Origin: Nemania diffusa | Taxonomy: Eukaryota > Ascomycota > Sordariomycetes > Xylariales > Xylariaceae | Assembly (NCBI GenBank): GCA_038501195.1 | Contig: JBBPUQ010000006.1 | Span: 3,658,001-3,722,000 of the forward strand | Reading direction: 5' to 3' | Length of the DNA: 64,000 nt | In this document: positions 50,177 through 59,602 of the stretch, one piece after another | Position numbering within the stretch: the first letter of the stretch is position 1 | How the letters are laid out: each line of letters starts with the position of its first letter | Program-made: the position numbers and the translations under genes | The notes under the pieces: model-generated | Database searches by the model: none | What the model was told of the DNA's origin: nothing | Seen by the model: the letters and a program-made list of their open reading frames with translations, nothing else

Positions 50177-52578
50177 ATGATCCCGCCGGAGCACTTCCAC
50201 TCCTGTCATAACTGTCAAAAGTTCACAATTAATCTGGAAAGACAGCAGTCATCGTGTCATCCGAGCCGTAATAACGAAGATAAGCCTTCTGATATCTTCT
50301 TCTTTGATGCTACGTTGGAGGACGTGCTTACTGGGCTTGCGGGTGGGTGTGAGTTGTGTATATGGCTGGATTCAATCTGGGGAGGGGATACTTCCTCTGA
50401 TCGTAAACACTATAGTGCCCTGAAGGAGAGCAAGGATACTGCGAGTATAGTAGTGTGTGCCGAGACATATTCTATGTCGCTAGTTGACCGCTACCCTGTC
50501 GATGAAATCACATTCTTTGGGCTTTGGGAAGAAGATGCGCCATTACGTCCGCATTGGGGTAAATGTCGAGTATTTGGGAAATGTTCAATCGATATATTCA
50601 CGACTCAAGGTATGAAAGTGTATTGATAGTGCTTGTCGTATAAGTAGCTGACAAGAAACGTGCTAGACGACGCTGCGGCTCACGTTATTCGAAATCGGCC
50701 CATCAATCGTTTTCCTGGGTCAGCCGAAAGTCTCAGACTCGTTCAACAATGGTTGCATAAGTGTCAAAACTCACATGCGAAATGCAAAGGTACCTCGCAG
50801 AGTTACATGCCGTTGCGTGTCTTGCGTATTTCTAGCGGTTGTAGCTCATGCGATTTTCATATCACGCTTGACACAACGACGAAGAGTGAGTCAATTGAAC
50901 CATTCGCCGCCCTCAGCTATTGCTGGGGTGGTGACCAACTCTATAAAACGACGAAGGCGCGGATGAAATCTAGCAATGTGTTACTCGAGTGGCGAAAACT
51001 CTCTAGATCTATTCAAGATGCTATCAAGGTGACTGCAGCTCTTGGCCTTCAGTGTCTTGTGAGTAATTCCTGGAGCCTATTTCTGCTCCATCCACTACTA
51101 GGCTATCAGCTTTTCTTTTCATCTAGCAGCACGCTGTAGCCCTCCTGAATCATGCTGAAGATGTCGGTAACTGACTCCGGGGTTTCTAGTGGGTGGATTC
51201 GATGTGCATCATCCAAGATGACGAAGATGATAAGATCGTGCAAATTGCCGACATGGCGCGCATCTACAGCCAAGCGACTGTCACGATTATCGCGTCGCGA
51301 GCTAGTCGAGCCGTAGACGGGTTTCTAGAAGAAATCAATTTAACATCTCGGGCATTACTGGCTGTGCGACTTCCATTCCAATGCCCTGGCAAAGAGGCAA
51401 CGGTCGGGTCGGCGTACCTAACACACATTGAAGGTGGCAGAAATGGTAGTGAACCTATCGATTCTCGAGCATGGACCTTGCAGGAACGATATCTTTCTAA
51501 TAGAGTCGTCGAGTTTGGCAGCCTACAGACAGCGTGGACCTGTGCAACGTCTTCGGCTATTACATCGTCACCCACCTCCAGCGACAGCTACGTAGACGGC
51601 TGGATATGGGACAGAAACCACGAGGGCAACAATACGCAGATGATGTACCTACACGCTGATCTTCTTGCCGACCTGGCAGAATTTGCCATACAGCGGTCTA
51701 GCGCTGCTTGGATCCGGGAATGGCTGGAAATCCGATGGGAGACAGTATTAGACGAATACACTCCACGGCTATTGTCTGTACCGACAGACCGTATCCTAGG
51801 GATATCGGGGGTTGCGGAGATGTTCCTATCACACCGGAAAACCGAGGGACGAGACAAGACTGAGGAGTACCTAGCGGGGATGTGGAGGTCATCCTTGCCT
51901 AGCATGTTATGCTGGTACGCAGTCGTTGGGGCGAAAGACGGAGGTAGATTACCATCGACGCCTGAGATTTACCAGGGACCGTCGTGGTCCTGGACGGGCG
52001 TCAACTGTCAAGTCTCGTTTATTCTCGGCCGAGCATGCAACCGTGACTGCCGAGCTGTGCTGCTGGATGCCGATGTCAAACTTGCAAACACCGGCGCGAA
52101 GTGCGGCTCCGTGACACGCGCCATATTGACGTTAAAGGGGCGCATGAGGCAGGCTATCTGGAACTTAGAAGATGGGACCTTGGAAGTTGATACGAATGAA
52201 GAGTCTGCCGGGGGAGAGAAAGTCCGAGATACTAGCAAAAATACGACGAGAAAAGTACGGTTCGCTACTGTGTATCCAGACACATCTGATTCTCCTGGAG
52301 GGTCGTCGAGAGGGCGTCGGCTTCGAGCACGAGTTCAGCTTTTCGAGATTGGACGTTGCGTCGGCCTCAAAAAGCGTGGGCCAGTTGGACTTGTTCTTGA
52401 ACCTATGCACGTCTCGACTGACAAAGACTTGCCTCAGTTTAGGCGCCTAGGGTTATTCCATGTTGATACGAGACGGATTCCTGATCAGCTAGCACACCCT
52501 TCTCTTGAACATTCTGCATTAGAGGATTCAAGGGATATTTTTGAAGGGAGAATAGCTCTCGAAATCCAATTGCAGTAG
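50177..52578 (+). CDS. HET-domain protein (heterokaryon incompatibility type)
   Basis: HET domains trigger cell death after non-self recognition in filamentous fungi. Three exons join in frame: 50177-50609, 50667-51058 and 51190-52578, giving 737 aa. A Cys-rich N-terminal region (CHNCQKF, CELCIWLD) precedes the HET domain, a layout common in fungal HET proteins. The domain's three conserved blocks are present: FAALSYCWGG (about 224-233), WVDSMCIIQDDEDDK with ARIYSQATVTIIA (276 onward), and RAWTLQERYLS (about 368-378). Intron 2 falls exactly before the WVDSMCI block. The C-terminal ~330 residues have PSWSWTGV, another frequent feature, and no recognised partner domain. The specificity and any allelic partner are unknown. 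Confidence 0.92.
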
Positions 52579-52644
52579 CTGCGCATTACAGAATTGAATA
52601 GAACCAAAAAAATCTATGATAGAAATCATGTGAAGCAAAAGAAG

Positions 52645-52733
52645 GGTCTGGCCGGGGATTGAACCCGGGACCTCTCGCATATTTGCTGTAGGGTGAACCC
52701 TAAGCGAGAATCATACCACTAGACCACCAGACC
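52645..52733 (-). tRNA. tRNA-Pro (AGG) with an 18-nt intron
   Basis: Read on the minus strand, the 89 nt fold into a standard cloverleaf: 7 bp acceptor stem (GGTCTGG/CCAGACC), D arm with GTCTAGTGGTAT, anticodon stem CTCGC/GCGAG, loop with anticodon AGG, and a T arm containing GGTTCAATC. Removing 18 nt after position 37 (TTCACCCTACAGCAAATA) leaves a 71-nt tRNA closely resembling eukaryotic tRNA-Pro. The intron's ACCCT can pair with the anticodon region AGGGT, as in splicing-competent pre-tRNAs. A Pol III A box and B box are internal. Confidence 0.93.
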
Positions 52734-54264
52734 AATGAGATAGTTATCCTGGTCGGATACTACTCCTGAGCGTTGATTTCCGGAGGTGTTTTCAAGATTG
52801 ATAAAGCATTCCTGGGATGCTATCAAGTAAGTACTTAGTGCCAATCATGGAATTACACATCCGCCCAGACCGGTTCGTGGGATAAGAATTGGAGAGCATT
52901 GATTGATTGATTGAATAGTCCGGGCGAAGGATGGACCCAGGTAAACAAACAAAAAAAAAAGAAAAAGAAAACAAAAGGGGGGCGAAGCAGATGATCAAAC
53001 GCCAAGAAGCAAGTTAAGAGACAGAGAGAGGTTAGGTACATATCTCTGCATATCCATACAACAACATTGTTCAGGTATGTAGCGTTGGGAAGGGGAAACA
53101 AAACTACGGGCCACTTAACTCGATGCCACCCACGTGTTGGACGGGATTCATTGGCTGTACGCACATGGATAGATGGTAGTCTAGATAGGTACCTGGACAG
53201 GTAAATGGGTAGACTAGGCAGATTTGGCAGGTTTGGCAGGTTTGGCATCGGGCTCGGCACCAGAGCCCGTTCCCAAGATGTTGAAGCCCAGATGCAGGTA
53301 ATACCTATGCAACTCCGCAGACCGGTGATCAGGCCTTGTTTGGTTGGTTGTCTGGTTCCTTGGGTTGGGTCTTTGGTTGGTTGGTTGGCTGCCTGAGGAG
53401 GAGGGGGGGAGAGGGGGGACAAGGGGGGCAGGAGAGGAGGAGAGCTGTTAGAGGAGCAATAGTAGAGGGTCCTTTGGGACGGTGATGTGCTCTGGCTGCG
53501 GTGCGGTGCGATGCCTACCTACCTACCTACCGTATACCACCTACCTACACGACATCCCGCATTGCATAATCGCCCTTCTTCCTCTTCTTCGCCCAGCGAT
53601 TCGTGGCCGGTGCCCAGTCATGGCCACCGTGCGAGCTGGGCTGAAACGGCGTGCGTGAGGCGACGTGTTTATCGACGCGCGTGAATCAATTGTCAACACA
53701 GGTCAATCAACACCTGGACTGGCACCCGGGATCTCCGATTCGGCATCGGGCACGAGTCGAATCACCCGTCTCCACGTGCAGCGAGGTTCACGTCTGGAGG
53801 AACACGCGCTGCAGGGCCAAGTCGGCCTCTCATTCGGCTCTGGCGCGTTTTGTTGTGCCAGCAAGTGTGCGGGTTGTATGTCAGTGGTCGGCGACGATCG
53901 AGCATCGATGCGTAGGGTGCTGGAGTCGAGTCTCGGTGCATTGTTGTATTGTATATTCTACCCATACAAATATCGCCGGGGCCATCTTCTGCTACCACGC
54001 GAAAGCAGCTGACTACATCTGTCTGCACGACGTGGGAGAGCGAACAGACAAGGCATGAATGGGCATACGCAATGTCGGACAACAGCGCAGATCATACAGT
54101 ATATGTCTCTCCTGATATACCGATATATGCGTGCCGGCTTGCACCACTTCTCCTTTTCTCGACGGGCAGCCCAGCTCGACGAGGCTTGTTGTTACATGCA
54201 CAAACATTCAAAGACATAGACATAGACATAGTCGTCGTCGACGAGCTGTAGCCAGCCAGCAGTC
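52734..54264. other. Low-complexity intergenic region
   Basis: No supported gene. It holds an A/G tract (about 52946-52985), three GGCAGGTTT-type units (about 53221-53250), GGTTGGTT repeats (about 53340-53390), a G/A-rich strand-asymmetric tract (about 53396-53455), a (TACC)n run (53514-53531) and an ACATAG repeat (about 54216-54232). ORFs of up to 189 codons here are by-products of these repeats. Confidence 0.6.
53514..53531. repeat. (TACC)n microsatellite
   Basis: Four to five tandem TACC units, followed by further TACC copies to about 53548. Similar units recur in many intergenic regions of the window. Confidence 0.7.
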
Positions 54265-56382
54265 ATGTCTCAGTCTCAGTCTCAGTCTCGGTCTCACAAA
54301 GAAGCAAGACAGGGCAGCCAGCGTCCTCGTCGACGCTCTCGCCGGCTGAGATCCGCCACATCATCCCGCACCCGTCGCGGCCGCAGCGGCAGCAGGCCTG
54401 GAAGCAGGCCTTCCAGGAGAGCGAGAAGCAGCTCAGCCCACCTTCATCCCCGCTTCCGATCCCGCTCACGTCCACCACCACCACCACCACCCCCTCCCCC
54501 GGCCGTGAATCTGAGAGACATCCCCATCTACATCCCCTCGAGCGAGAGCCACGAGCACGCAATCCCCAAAATCATCGCCGAGGCCCTGCGGCAGCAGAGC
54601 CAGGAGCACAATGACGCCCTCACAGCCACAAATCTGAGCTACCGGCCCCCCACGCCACCCCCAGACCCTGATGCAGCAGCACAGACCCATGTCGGCGTCA
54701 AACCCCCGACCCCAGGGTCAAAGCGTCGGCCATCCTCGTCACCAGCCGCAGCCAAGGCTCGACGGCGGCGACGACGGCGGCGGCGGCCTAGACAGCCGAG
54801 CCTCATGTCGTCGGATCAGGAATCACCCATCCCACCACCCCGGCCGGAGCCCCCTCCAGTTCGTCCCCAGCGTGCTGCGACGCCCCCGTACTCTTTCTTC
54901 GGCATCATCAGGGCGGAGAAGGAGAGGCGAGATGAAGAAGCGAGGAAGAAAAGAGTGAAAGAGGAAGAGCGAAGACGGAAGAAGGAGGCAGAAACTGCAA
55001 GGAGAATGAGAGAAGAGGAGGCCGACAGGGCGGCCGGCAACGAGGACAGGAAAGACGAGTCTGCGAGGAAACCAAACCGGCTTTCAAAGAACTCGAAAGC
55101 CTCCAAGACCTCCAAACGCACAAGCACGGCGCCACCGCTGAGCGGAGCCTCCTTCCAAGACGAGCAGCCGAGCTACCAGCCCGACGAAGAGTCGTACGTA
55201 GACAGCCGCCGCGGCGGCCAGCACCGCCATAGTCACCACAGCGACAAGCACCGCCGCAAGAAGCACCACCGCCGCTCCTACGAGCAGCCGCACCGGCGCC
55301 AGCAGAAGCGGCGGTCCAAGTACCGCGTGCGCGACTTCTTCGCCTCGCTGCGCCGCAAGCTCGGCAACCTGCTGCGCTTCACCCTGCCCGCCGCCGTCGT
55401 CCACCACCACCCGCCGCCGCCCGCGCCCTCCGCGCCCTACTTCGCCGACGTCGACTACTCGATGCCGGCAGCGGCGGGAGGAGACTTCTCCTACGACCCC
55501 GCGCAGCAGCAGCAGCAACAGCAGGGAGAGGGCGAGCACTACTACTACCAGTGGCAGGGCCGCGTGCCCGAGGGCTGGCAGAGCCAGGGCCACACGCCGT
55601 ACTTCATGCACGGCGCGCGCTCCCCCGCCGTCACCGACTCGTGGCACTCGCGGCTCTCGCGCCCGCGCAGCACGCGGCGCTTCACGGCCGCCACCGTCGA
55701 GTCCGTGCCCGGGTCCGGCGCGTCGAGCCCGCGGCGGTCCGGCGGCGAGTTCCCGCGCGTCACCGTCGCCGCCGGCTTCGCTACTACTACGCAGCATCCG
55801 CAGGGGCCCTCGCGGTTCTCGCAGCACAGCTCGGGCTCGACCATCTACGTCATCGCGCGCCGGTTCATCGGCCCCTTCCTGTCCGAGCCCAGCGACGCGG
55901 CCACCTTGGATGGCAGCGTCGTCGGCGGCGGCGGGCAGAGGAAGTTGAGCTGGCGCAGCCCGAAGCTGATCACGGCGGGCCCCGGGCCCGTCACGCCTCC
56001 CTCGTCGCGCGGCTCGAGCCCCGCGGGCCGCGGCCGCAGCAGGAGCCGGAGCCGCGAGGGACGGGCGTCCATGCCGGGGGCGTACAGGTCGTCCTCGAGC
56101 GAGAGCATGGGGCTGCGGAGCCTGTACGCGTCGTCGCCGGATCGCAGGTGCCACTCGACCTCGCCTCTACTCCCCGTCGCGAAAGACAAGGCCGAGTACC
56201 GGGTGTCGTCCCCGGAATACGGGTTAGCAGAGTTATTCGCGACGCCGCCGAGGGTGGGCAGCCCCGTCTACGGCTCGCACATGCCGGTCCCCGCGTCCGA
56301 CCACAGCCTGCAGAGATTATTTGGCTCGCAGCCGGTCAGCTCGGGGTCGAATTTTGGCCTGCGTCGACTTTTCGCCGACTGA
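54265..56382 (+). CDS. Large disordered Arg/Ser/Pro-rich protein with C-terminal motif repeats
   Basis: Single 705 aa ORF. I do not recognise a family. It begins with an SQ/SR repeat, then RS-rich and poly-Pro stretches (ten consecutive Pro near residue 75), a poly-Arg run (about 167-175), a charged helical segment rich in Glu/Arg/Lys (about 215-275; likely coiled coil), a His/Arg-rich part, a basic hydrophobic helix (RDFFASLRRKLGNLLRF, about 360-376) and poly-Gln. The last ~100 residues carry four copies of a motif of form (G/S)-L-x-x-L-(F/Y). There is no signal peptide and no clear TM. The 3' half is very GC-rich and gives long antisense ORFs that are not real. A nuclear or cortical scaffold role is conceivable from composition only. 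Confidence 0.6.
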   Translation: MSQSQSQSRSHKEARQGSQRPRRRSRRLRSATSSRTRRGRSGSRPGSRPSRRARSSSAHLHPRFRSRSRPPPPPPPPPPAVNLRDIPIYIPSSESHEHAIPKIIAEALRQQSQEHNDALTATNLSYRPPTPPPDPDAAAQTHVGVKPPTPGSKRRPSSSPAAAKARRRRRRRRRPRQPSLMSSDQESPIPPPRPEPPPVRPQRAATPPYSFFGIIRAEKERRDEEARKKRVKEEERRRKKEAETARRMREEEADRAAGNEDRKDESARKPNRLSKNSKASKTSKRTSTAPPLSGASFQDEQPSYQPDEESYVDSRRGGQHRHSHHSDKHRRKKHHRRSYEQPHRRQQKRRSKYRVRDFFASLRRKLGNLLRFTLPAAVVHHHPPPPAPSAPYFADVDYSMPAAAGGDFSYDPAQQQQQQQGEGEHYYYQWQGRVPEGWQSQGHTPYFMHGARSPAVTDSWHSRLSRPRSTRRFTAATVESVPGSGASSPRRSGGEFPRVTVAAGFATTTQHPQGPSRFSQHSSGSTIYVIARRFIGPFLSEPSDAATLDGSVVGGGGQRKLSWRSPKLITAGPGPVTPPSSRGSSPAGRGRSRSRSREGRASMPGAYRSSSSESMGLRSLYASSPDRRCHSTSPLLPVAKDKAEYRVSSPEYGLAELFATPPRVGSPVYGSHMPVPASDHSLQRLFGSQPVSSGSNFGLRRLFAD

Positions 56383-56691
56383 GCGGGATCCCATGTTTTA
56401 TAGCAACTTCGTATATAGATTGAGCGTGCATAGCTACATAAGTGTAAAACGGACGTGTTGATGTAATCATAAGGGGATAAGAATAGCTACTGTATACGAC
56501 ACCAGCGAGGTCGGGACGTACCTCATTCTCGAACTAACAACAAAATTCCAATACCGCTCGCTAATATGCATTCAAAACGCCATAAGATGCAAACAAAATG
56601 CGATGCTCAGCCCAACGCTATTTCAAATGTCCAACCCCCCACAAAGGTAGTGCGGTTAATAACCCTTTACCGGTACCCTCGAGGTTTTTCT
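56383..56691. other. Convergent 3' intergenic region
   Basis: 3' flanks of the disordered-protein gene (+) and the splicing-factor-like gene (-). Nothing else seen. Confidence 0.6.
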
Positions 56692-57981
56692 TTATGTGCC
56701 TTTCAGTCGACCAAACTCCGGATCAGGAGATACACCACCATCTGCCTCGACTACCTTTCCGCGATCCCATTCCCGCACACCGCCAGCCTTGTTCCATTGT
56801 ACATCCGATTCATCTTTCGTATCCCCCTTCTCCCATTTTCGTACTTGGTCTTCGGTGAAGCCCGCAGAGCGGAGTCGCTCCGCTCCCTGTTGCTTCCACT
56901 TCTGTCTGTCCCGGAACACTTCCACCGCATTATCCCAGTCGCCGCCGCCGTCGCCAGCCTCGTCGGGGTCAGGAGTCACGTCGATTGTTGGGTCATAATC
57001 GGCCGCAAAACGACTGTCAATCCCCGACATGGCGGCGTTGTGGCCACGCCCACGGCGGCGAACAGTCGATTTCGAAGGAGGCGCTGGCCCAATAATATCC
57101 TCGAGTGGGTCAGAGTCGGAATCGTTATCTTTGCTCGATGAAACGGCGGGTTTATGGACCTCCTTTTTCTCAGAACGACGGTGATGTCTGTGACGGTCAT
57201 CTTGTCCTTGAGGGGAACGTTCTCTTCGTCTTGGATGCCGATCTTCTGGTTCTTTAGGAGACCTAGATCTGTGGTCACGACGTCGCTCTTCACGTCGGTA
57301 GGAATGGCGATGGCCGTCACGAGAATCGGAGTGCCGGTCGTCCTTCCTACCCTTACTCTTTGACTTGGCGTCGTCCTCTCGATGCCTTGATTCTCGCGAC
57401 TTGCCCTTCCGATCATGGTCCTGTCTTAAATCGAGTTCATCCCGGTCCGAAGCCGTGCTGGCGTGTTTGTTGTCGCCGTCGCTGGGCCTGTGTCTCTTGG
57501 ACGGGCCGCCTAGGATGGCGGCAATATCTCCAAGCATGCGCTTCCGAGTGTCACCTAGGCCCGGTTTGGACCGTCGTTCTCTACGCTGCTCTTCGTGTCG
57601 CTTCTGGCGGTCGGCTTCCTCGAGGTCGCGCAGTCTCGCTTGGGATTCGGCATTTTCCTTGGCAAGAAGCGCTCGGTTGTGGCTGGTGGTGTCTCGGATG
57701 ATATTATTGAGGAATCGTGTATTCGGCTTCGGCTGATTCGCTGGACGTCTGTAGTTATGGTCAGCAATGCGCGAGTATAGCGCAGGAAGAGTGACAATGC
57801 ATGGCGATTCTAGTGTAGAGATGCCTAAAAGCTTTGCGGTCTGAGTAGTGCGTGCGACTTACTTTTTTGATGTGAGGGCATCCAAGCCCATGGAAGAGTA
57901 CTTCAGGGAGCAGTCGCTGGCTTCTTTAGCCAAGAGCTCGGCGACGTAATCGTCAGTCAACATCTCGTGAGACGGCGGCAT
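56692..57981 (-). CDS. Splicing factor 38B-like RS-rich nuclear protein
   Basis: Two exons, 57981-57863 and 57748-56692, join in frame for 391 aa; the intron has donor GTAAGT and acceptor CTACAG. The conserved N-terminus reads LTDDYVAELLAKEASDCSLKYSS, then NQPKPNTRFLNNIIRDTTSHNRALLAKE and RKRMLGDIAAILGG, a set I associate with fungal proteins named pre-mRNA-splicing factor 38B. The middle is Arg/Asp/Ser/His-rich (RS-like) and disordered. A conserved C-terminal block follows (GIDSRFAADYDPTIDV, WDNAVEVFRDRQKWKQQGAERLRSAG in part), typical of spliceosome-associated proteins. The function is inferred from family naming; direct catalytic features are absent. Start ATG 57981 is the first of two nearby in-frame Met codons. 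Confidence 0.75.
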
Positions 57982-58564
57982 GGCGAAGTTGCAGCTTCTA
58001 AGCTCTAGTTTCTAGGTCTGTGATGCGCCAACTGGGAGGAGAGGCAATGCGAAGTTGGATGGAGGGAGACCATCTCCCACATGCAATGCGCATCCACACA
58101 GACGATTTCGTCAGCGGGGGCCGCTATGCAAGTTGATGATGACTCGGGGATGCTGGAGATGGATCGGCGCGGGTCGCAACTTATCGGGGGAGATTAACGC
58201 AGTAATTCACCGCCTTTGATAACAGGTGGATAAAGCCCGAGGGCCCCACCACAACCACCTTTCCTTTTTAGGATACATGTAAACAAGCTCTAATAAATAC
58301 AAAACAACAAGTACTTAACCAACCCCAAAGACGCCAAAACTAAGGCACCTGCATGCATATTAGGTATCTAAGTCGGCAATTGGGATATTATTTCAAAAAG
58401 ATATTCACACAGTAAAAAGAATCAAGAACCAAGGAACTTGGTTGGTCAGCCTCCTTCAAGCAGCAATACTATTTATCTAGGATCTGGACACCATCCAGGC
58501 CCTCAAGCCATATAATAATAATAAGCTACGAGAACTACACAGTTCAGCGTTACACTTTATACCA
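57982..58564. other. Divergent intergenic region
   Basis: Shared promoter region of the splicing-factor-like gene (-) and Sos7 (+). No gene or notable repeat seen. Confidence 0.55.
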
Positions 58565-59425
58565 ATGGCAACACGCACGCCCGACCAAATCTTGGCAGAG
58601 CTTCAAGCTCTTGTCGCGAACCAAGAAATCACCATCTTAAAGCTGAGCGAACCTATTACTGCCGAGATTGCGCAGCTTCAGGGGCAATCCCAACAGCGAA
58701 CTTCAGACATCTCCACCTCTTCGCTTGACGCGACTACTCCCGCGTCCTTAGAGGCGGACCTCACACATTACCGAGAACTGTTTGCCAAGCTCCGCTTCAG
58801 CTATGTGGAACAGGTCACGAAGGAGAAGTTCATCCGCGCCATCGTCGGTGATCCACCCTTGATCGTGAGCCCTCAGGAGAATGTCGATCTCGAGAAGCAG
58901 AACCTGGAGGCGAAAGCCACGCTCAAGGCTCTGAAGACCGAGGTCGCCGACATGGTCACAGAACTCGAGCAGAAGGCCATGGATCTGAGCAGGAAGTACG
59001 AGAGGGTCAAAACCGAGACTGCGAAAATGGAAGAGCTACCGGAGAAGCTGGTCGAACTTGAGAGTGCCGTCGCAAAGCTGAGGGCCACTCAGGCGTCGGG
59101 TTTGAACGCAAATCCTGAACTAAACTTACCGCTGGCGAAAACACTAGACCTGATGGAAGCCAAGAAGCGCCAGCAAAACGAGCTGGATCGCCAACTCGAG
59201 CAATTGCAGAGCCAAGTCCCCCGCAAGAAGAAGGAGCTGGAGCGGCTTCACGCTGAGCTGCAACCCTTAGAAACGAAACGGCAGAATAGCATGGCTGCGG
59301 CGAAGGAAGCAAGGAGGCGTAAGGAGGCTGCGTTAGGCGGCGTTGAGGACGACCTAGAGGAGAGGGGCCGGTGGTATCGGGCTGCAGAGACAACGTTAAA
59401 GCAGATGCTAGAGACAGGCAGCTGA
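58565..59425 (+). CDS. Kinetochore protein Sos7-like, coiled coil
   Basis: Intronless 286 aa ORF. Residues about 67-100 hold the conserved block YRELFAKLRFSYVEQVTKEK followed by IRAIVGDPP, which I associate with the N-terminal domain of fungal Sos7, the partner of Spc105/KNL1 at the kinetochore (equivalent to yeast Kre28 and mammalian Zwint). Most of the remainder is heptad-rich coiled coil (about 105-270), with LEKQNLEAKATLKALKTEV and QNELDRQLEQLQSQV as examples. There is no TM or signal peptide. Length and architecture fit the family. Confidence 0.8.
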   Translation: MATRTPDQILAELQALVANQEITILKLSEPITAEIAQLQGQSQQRTSDISTSSLDATTPASLEADLTHYRELFAKLRFSYVEQVTKEKFIRAIVGDPPLIVSPQENVDLEKQNLEAKATLKALKTEVADMVTELEQKAMDLSRKYERVKTETAKMEELPEKLVELESAVAKLRATQASGLNANPELNLPLAKTLDLMEAKKRQQNELDRQLEQLQSQVPRKKKELERLHAELQPLETKRQNSMAAAKEARRRKEAALGGVEDDLEERGRWYRAAETTLKQMLETGS

Positions 59426-59602
59426 TTTTAATCTCAGACACGCGTTACCTGCTTTCCAAATTTGCGACTCCTAAATATCTAGTTTTCCGACACTAACTAC
59501 CATACATTGACGTGTTCCACCTAGAAAATAAAGCCCCAGTATCAACTTTATAGCATTCTACTACCGGGTAGGTGTTGCCCACCCCCTTAGCCCATTCACA
59601 TT

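Noticed and set aside
52853..53422. 189-codon minus-strand ORF with poly-Phe and Pro repeats
   Set aside because: Built almost entirely from purine/pyrimidine tracts and GGTT repeats.
53651..54058. Overlapping ORFs of 115-135 codons between the tRNA and the disordered-protein gene
   Set aside because: Several frames are open at once on both strands, which signals composition rather than coding.
55084..56154. 356-codon ORF antisense to the disordered-protein gene, and a 290-codon plus-strand frame at 55551-56423
   Set aside because: Both are GC-rich shadows with Arg/Ala-rich composition and no plausible start context.
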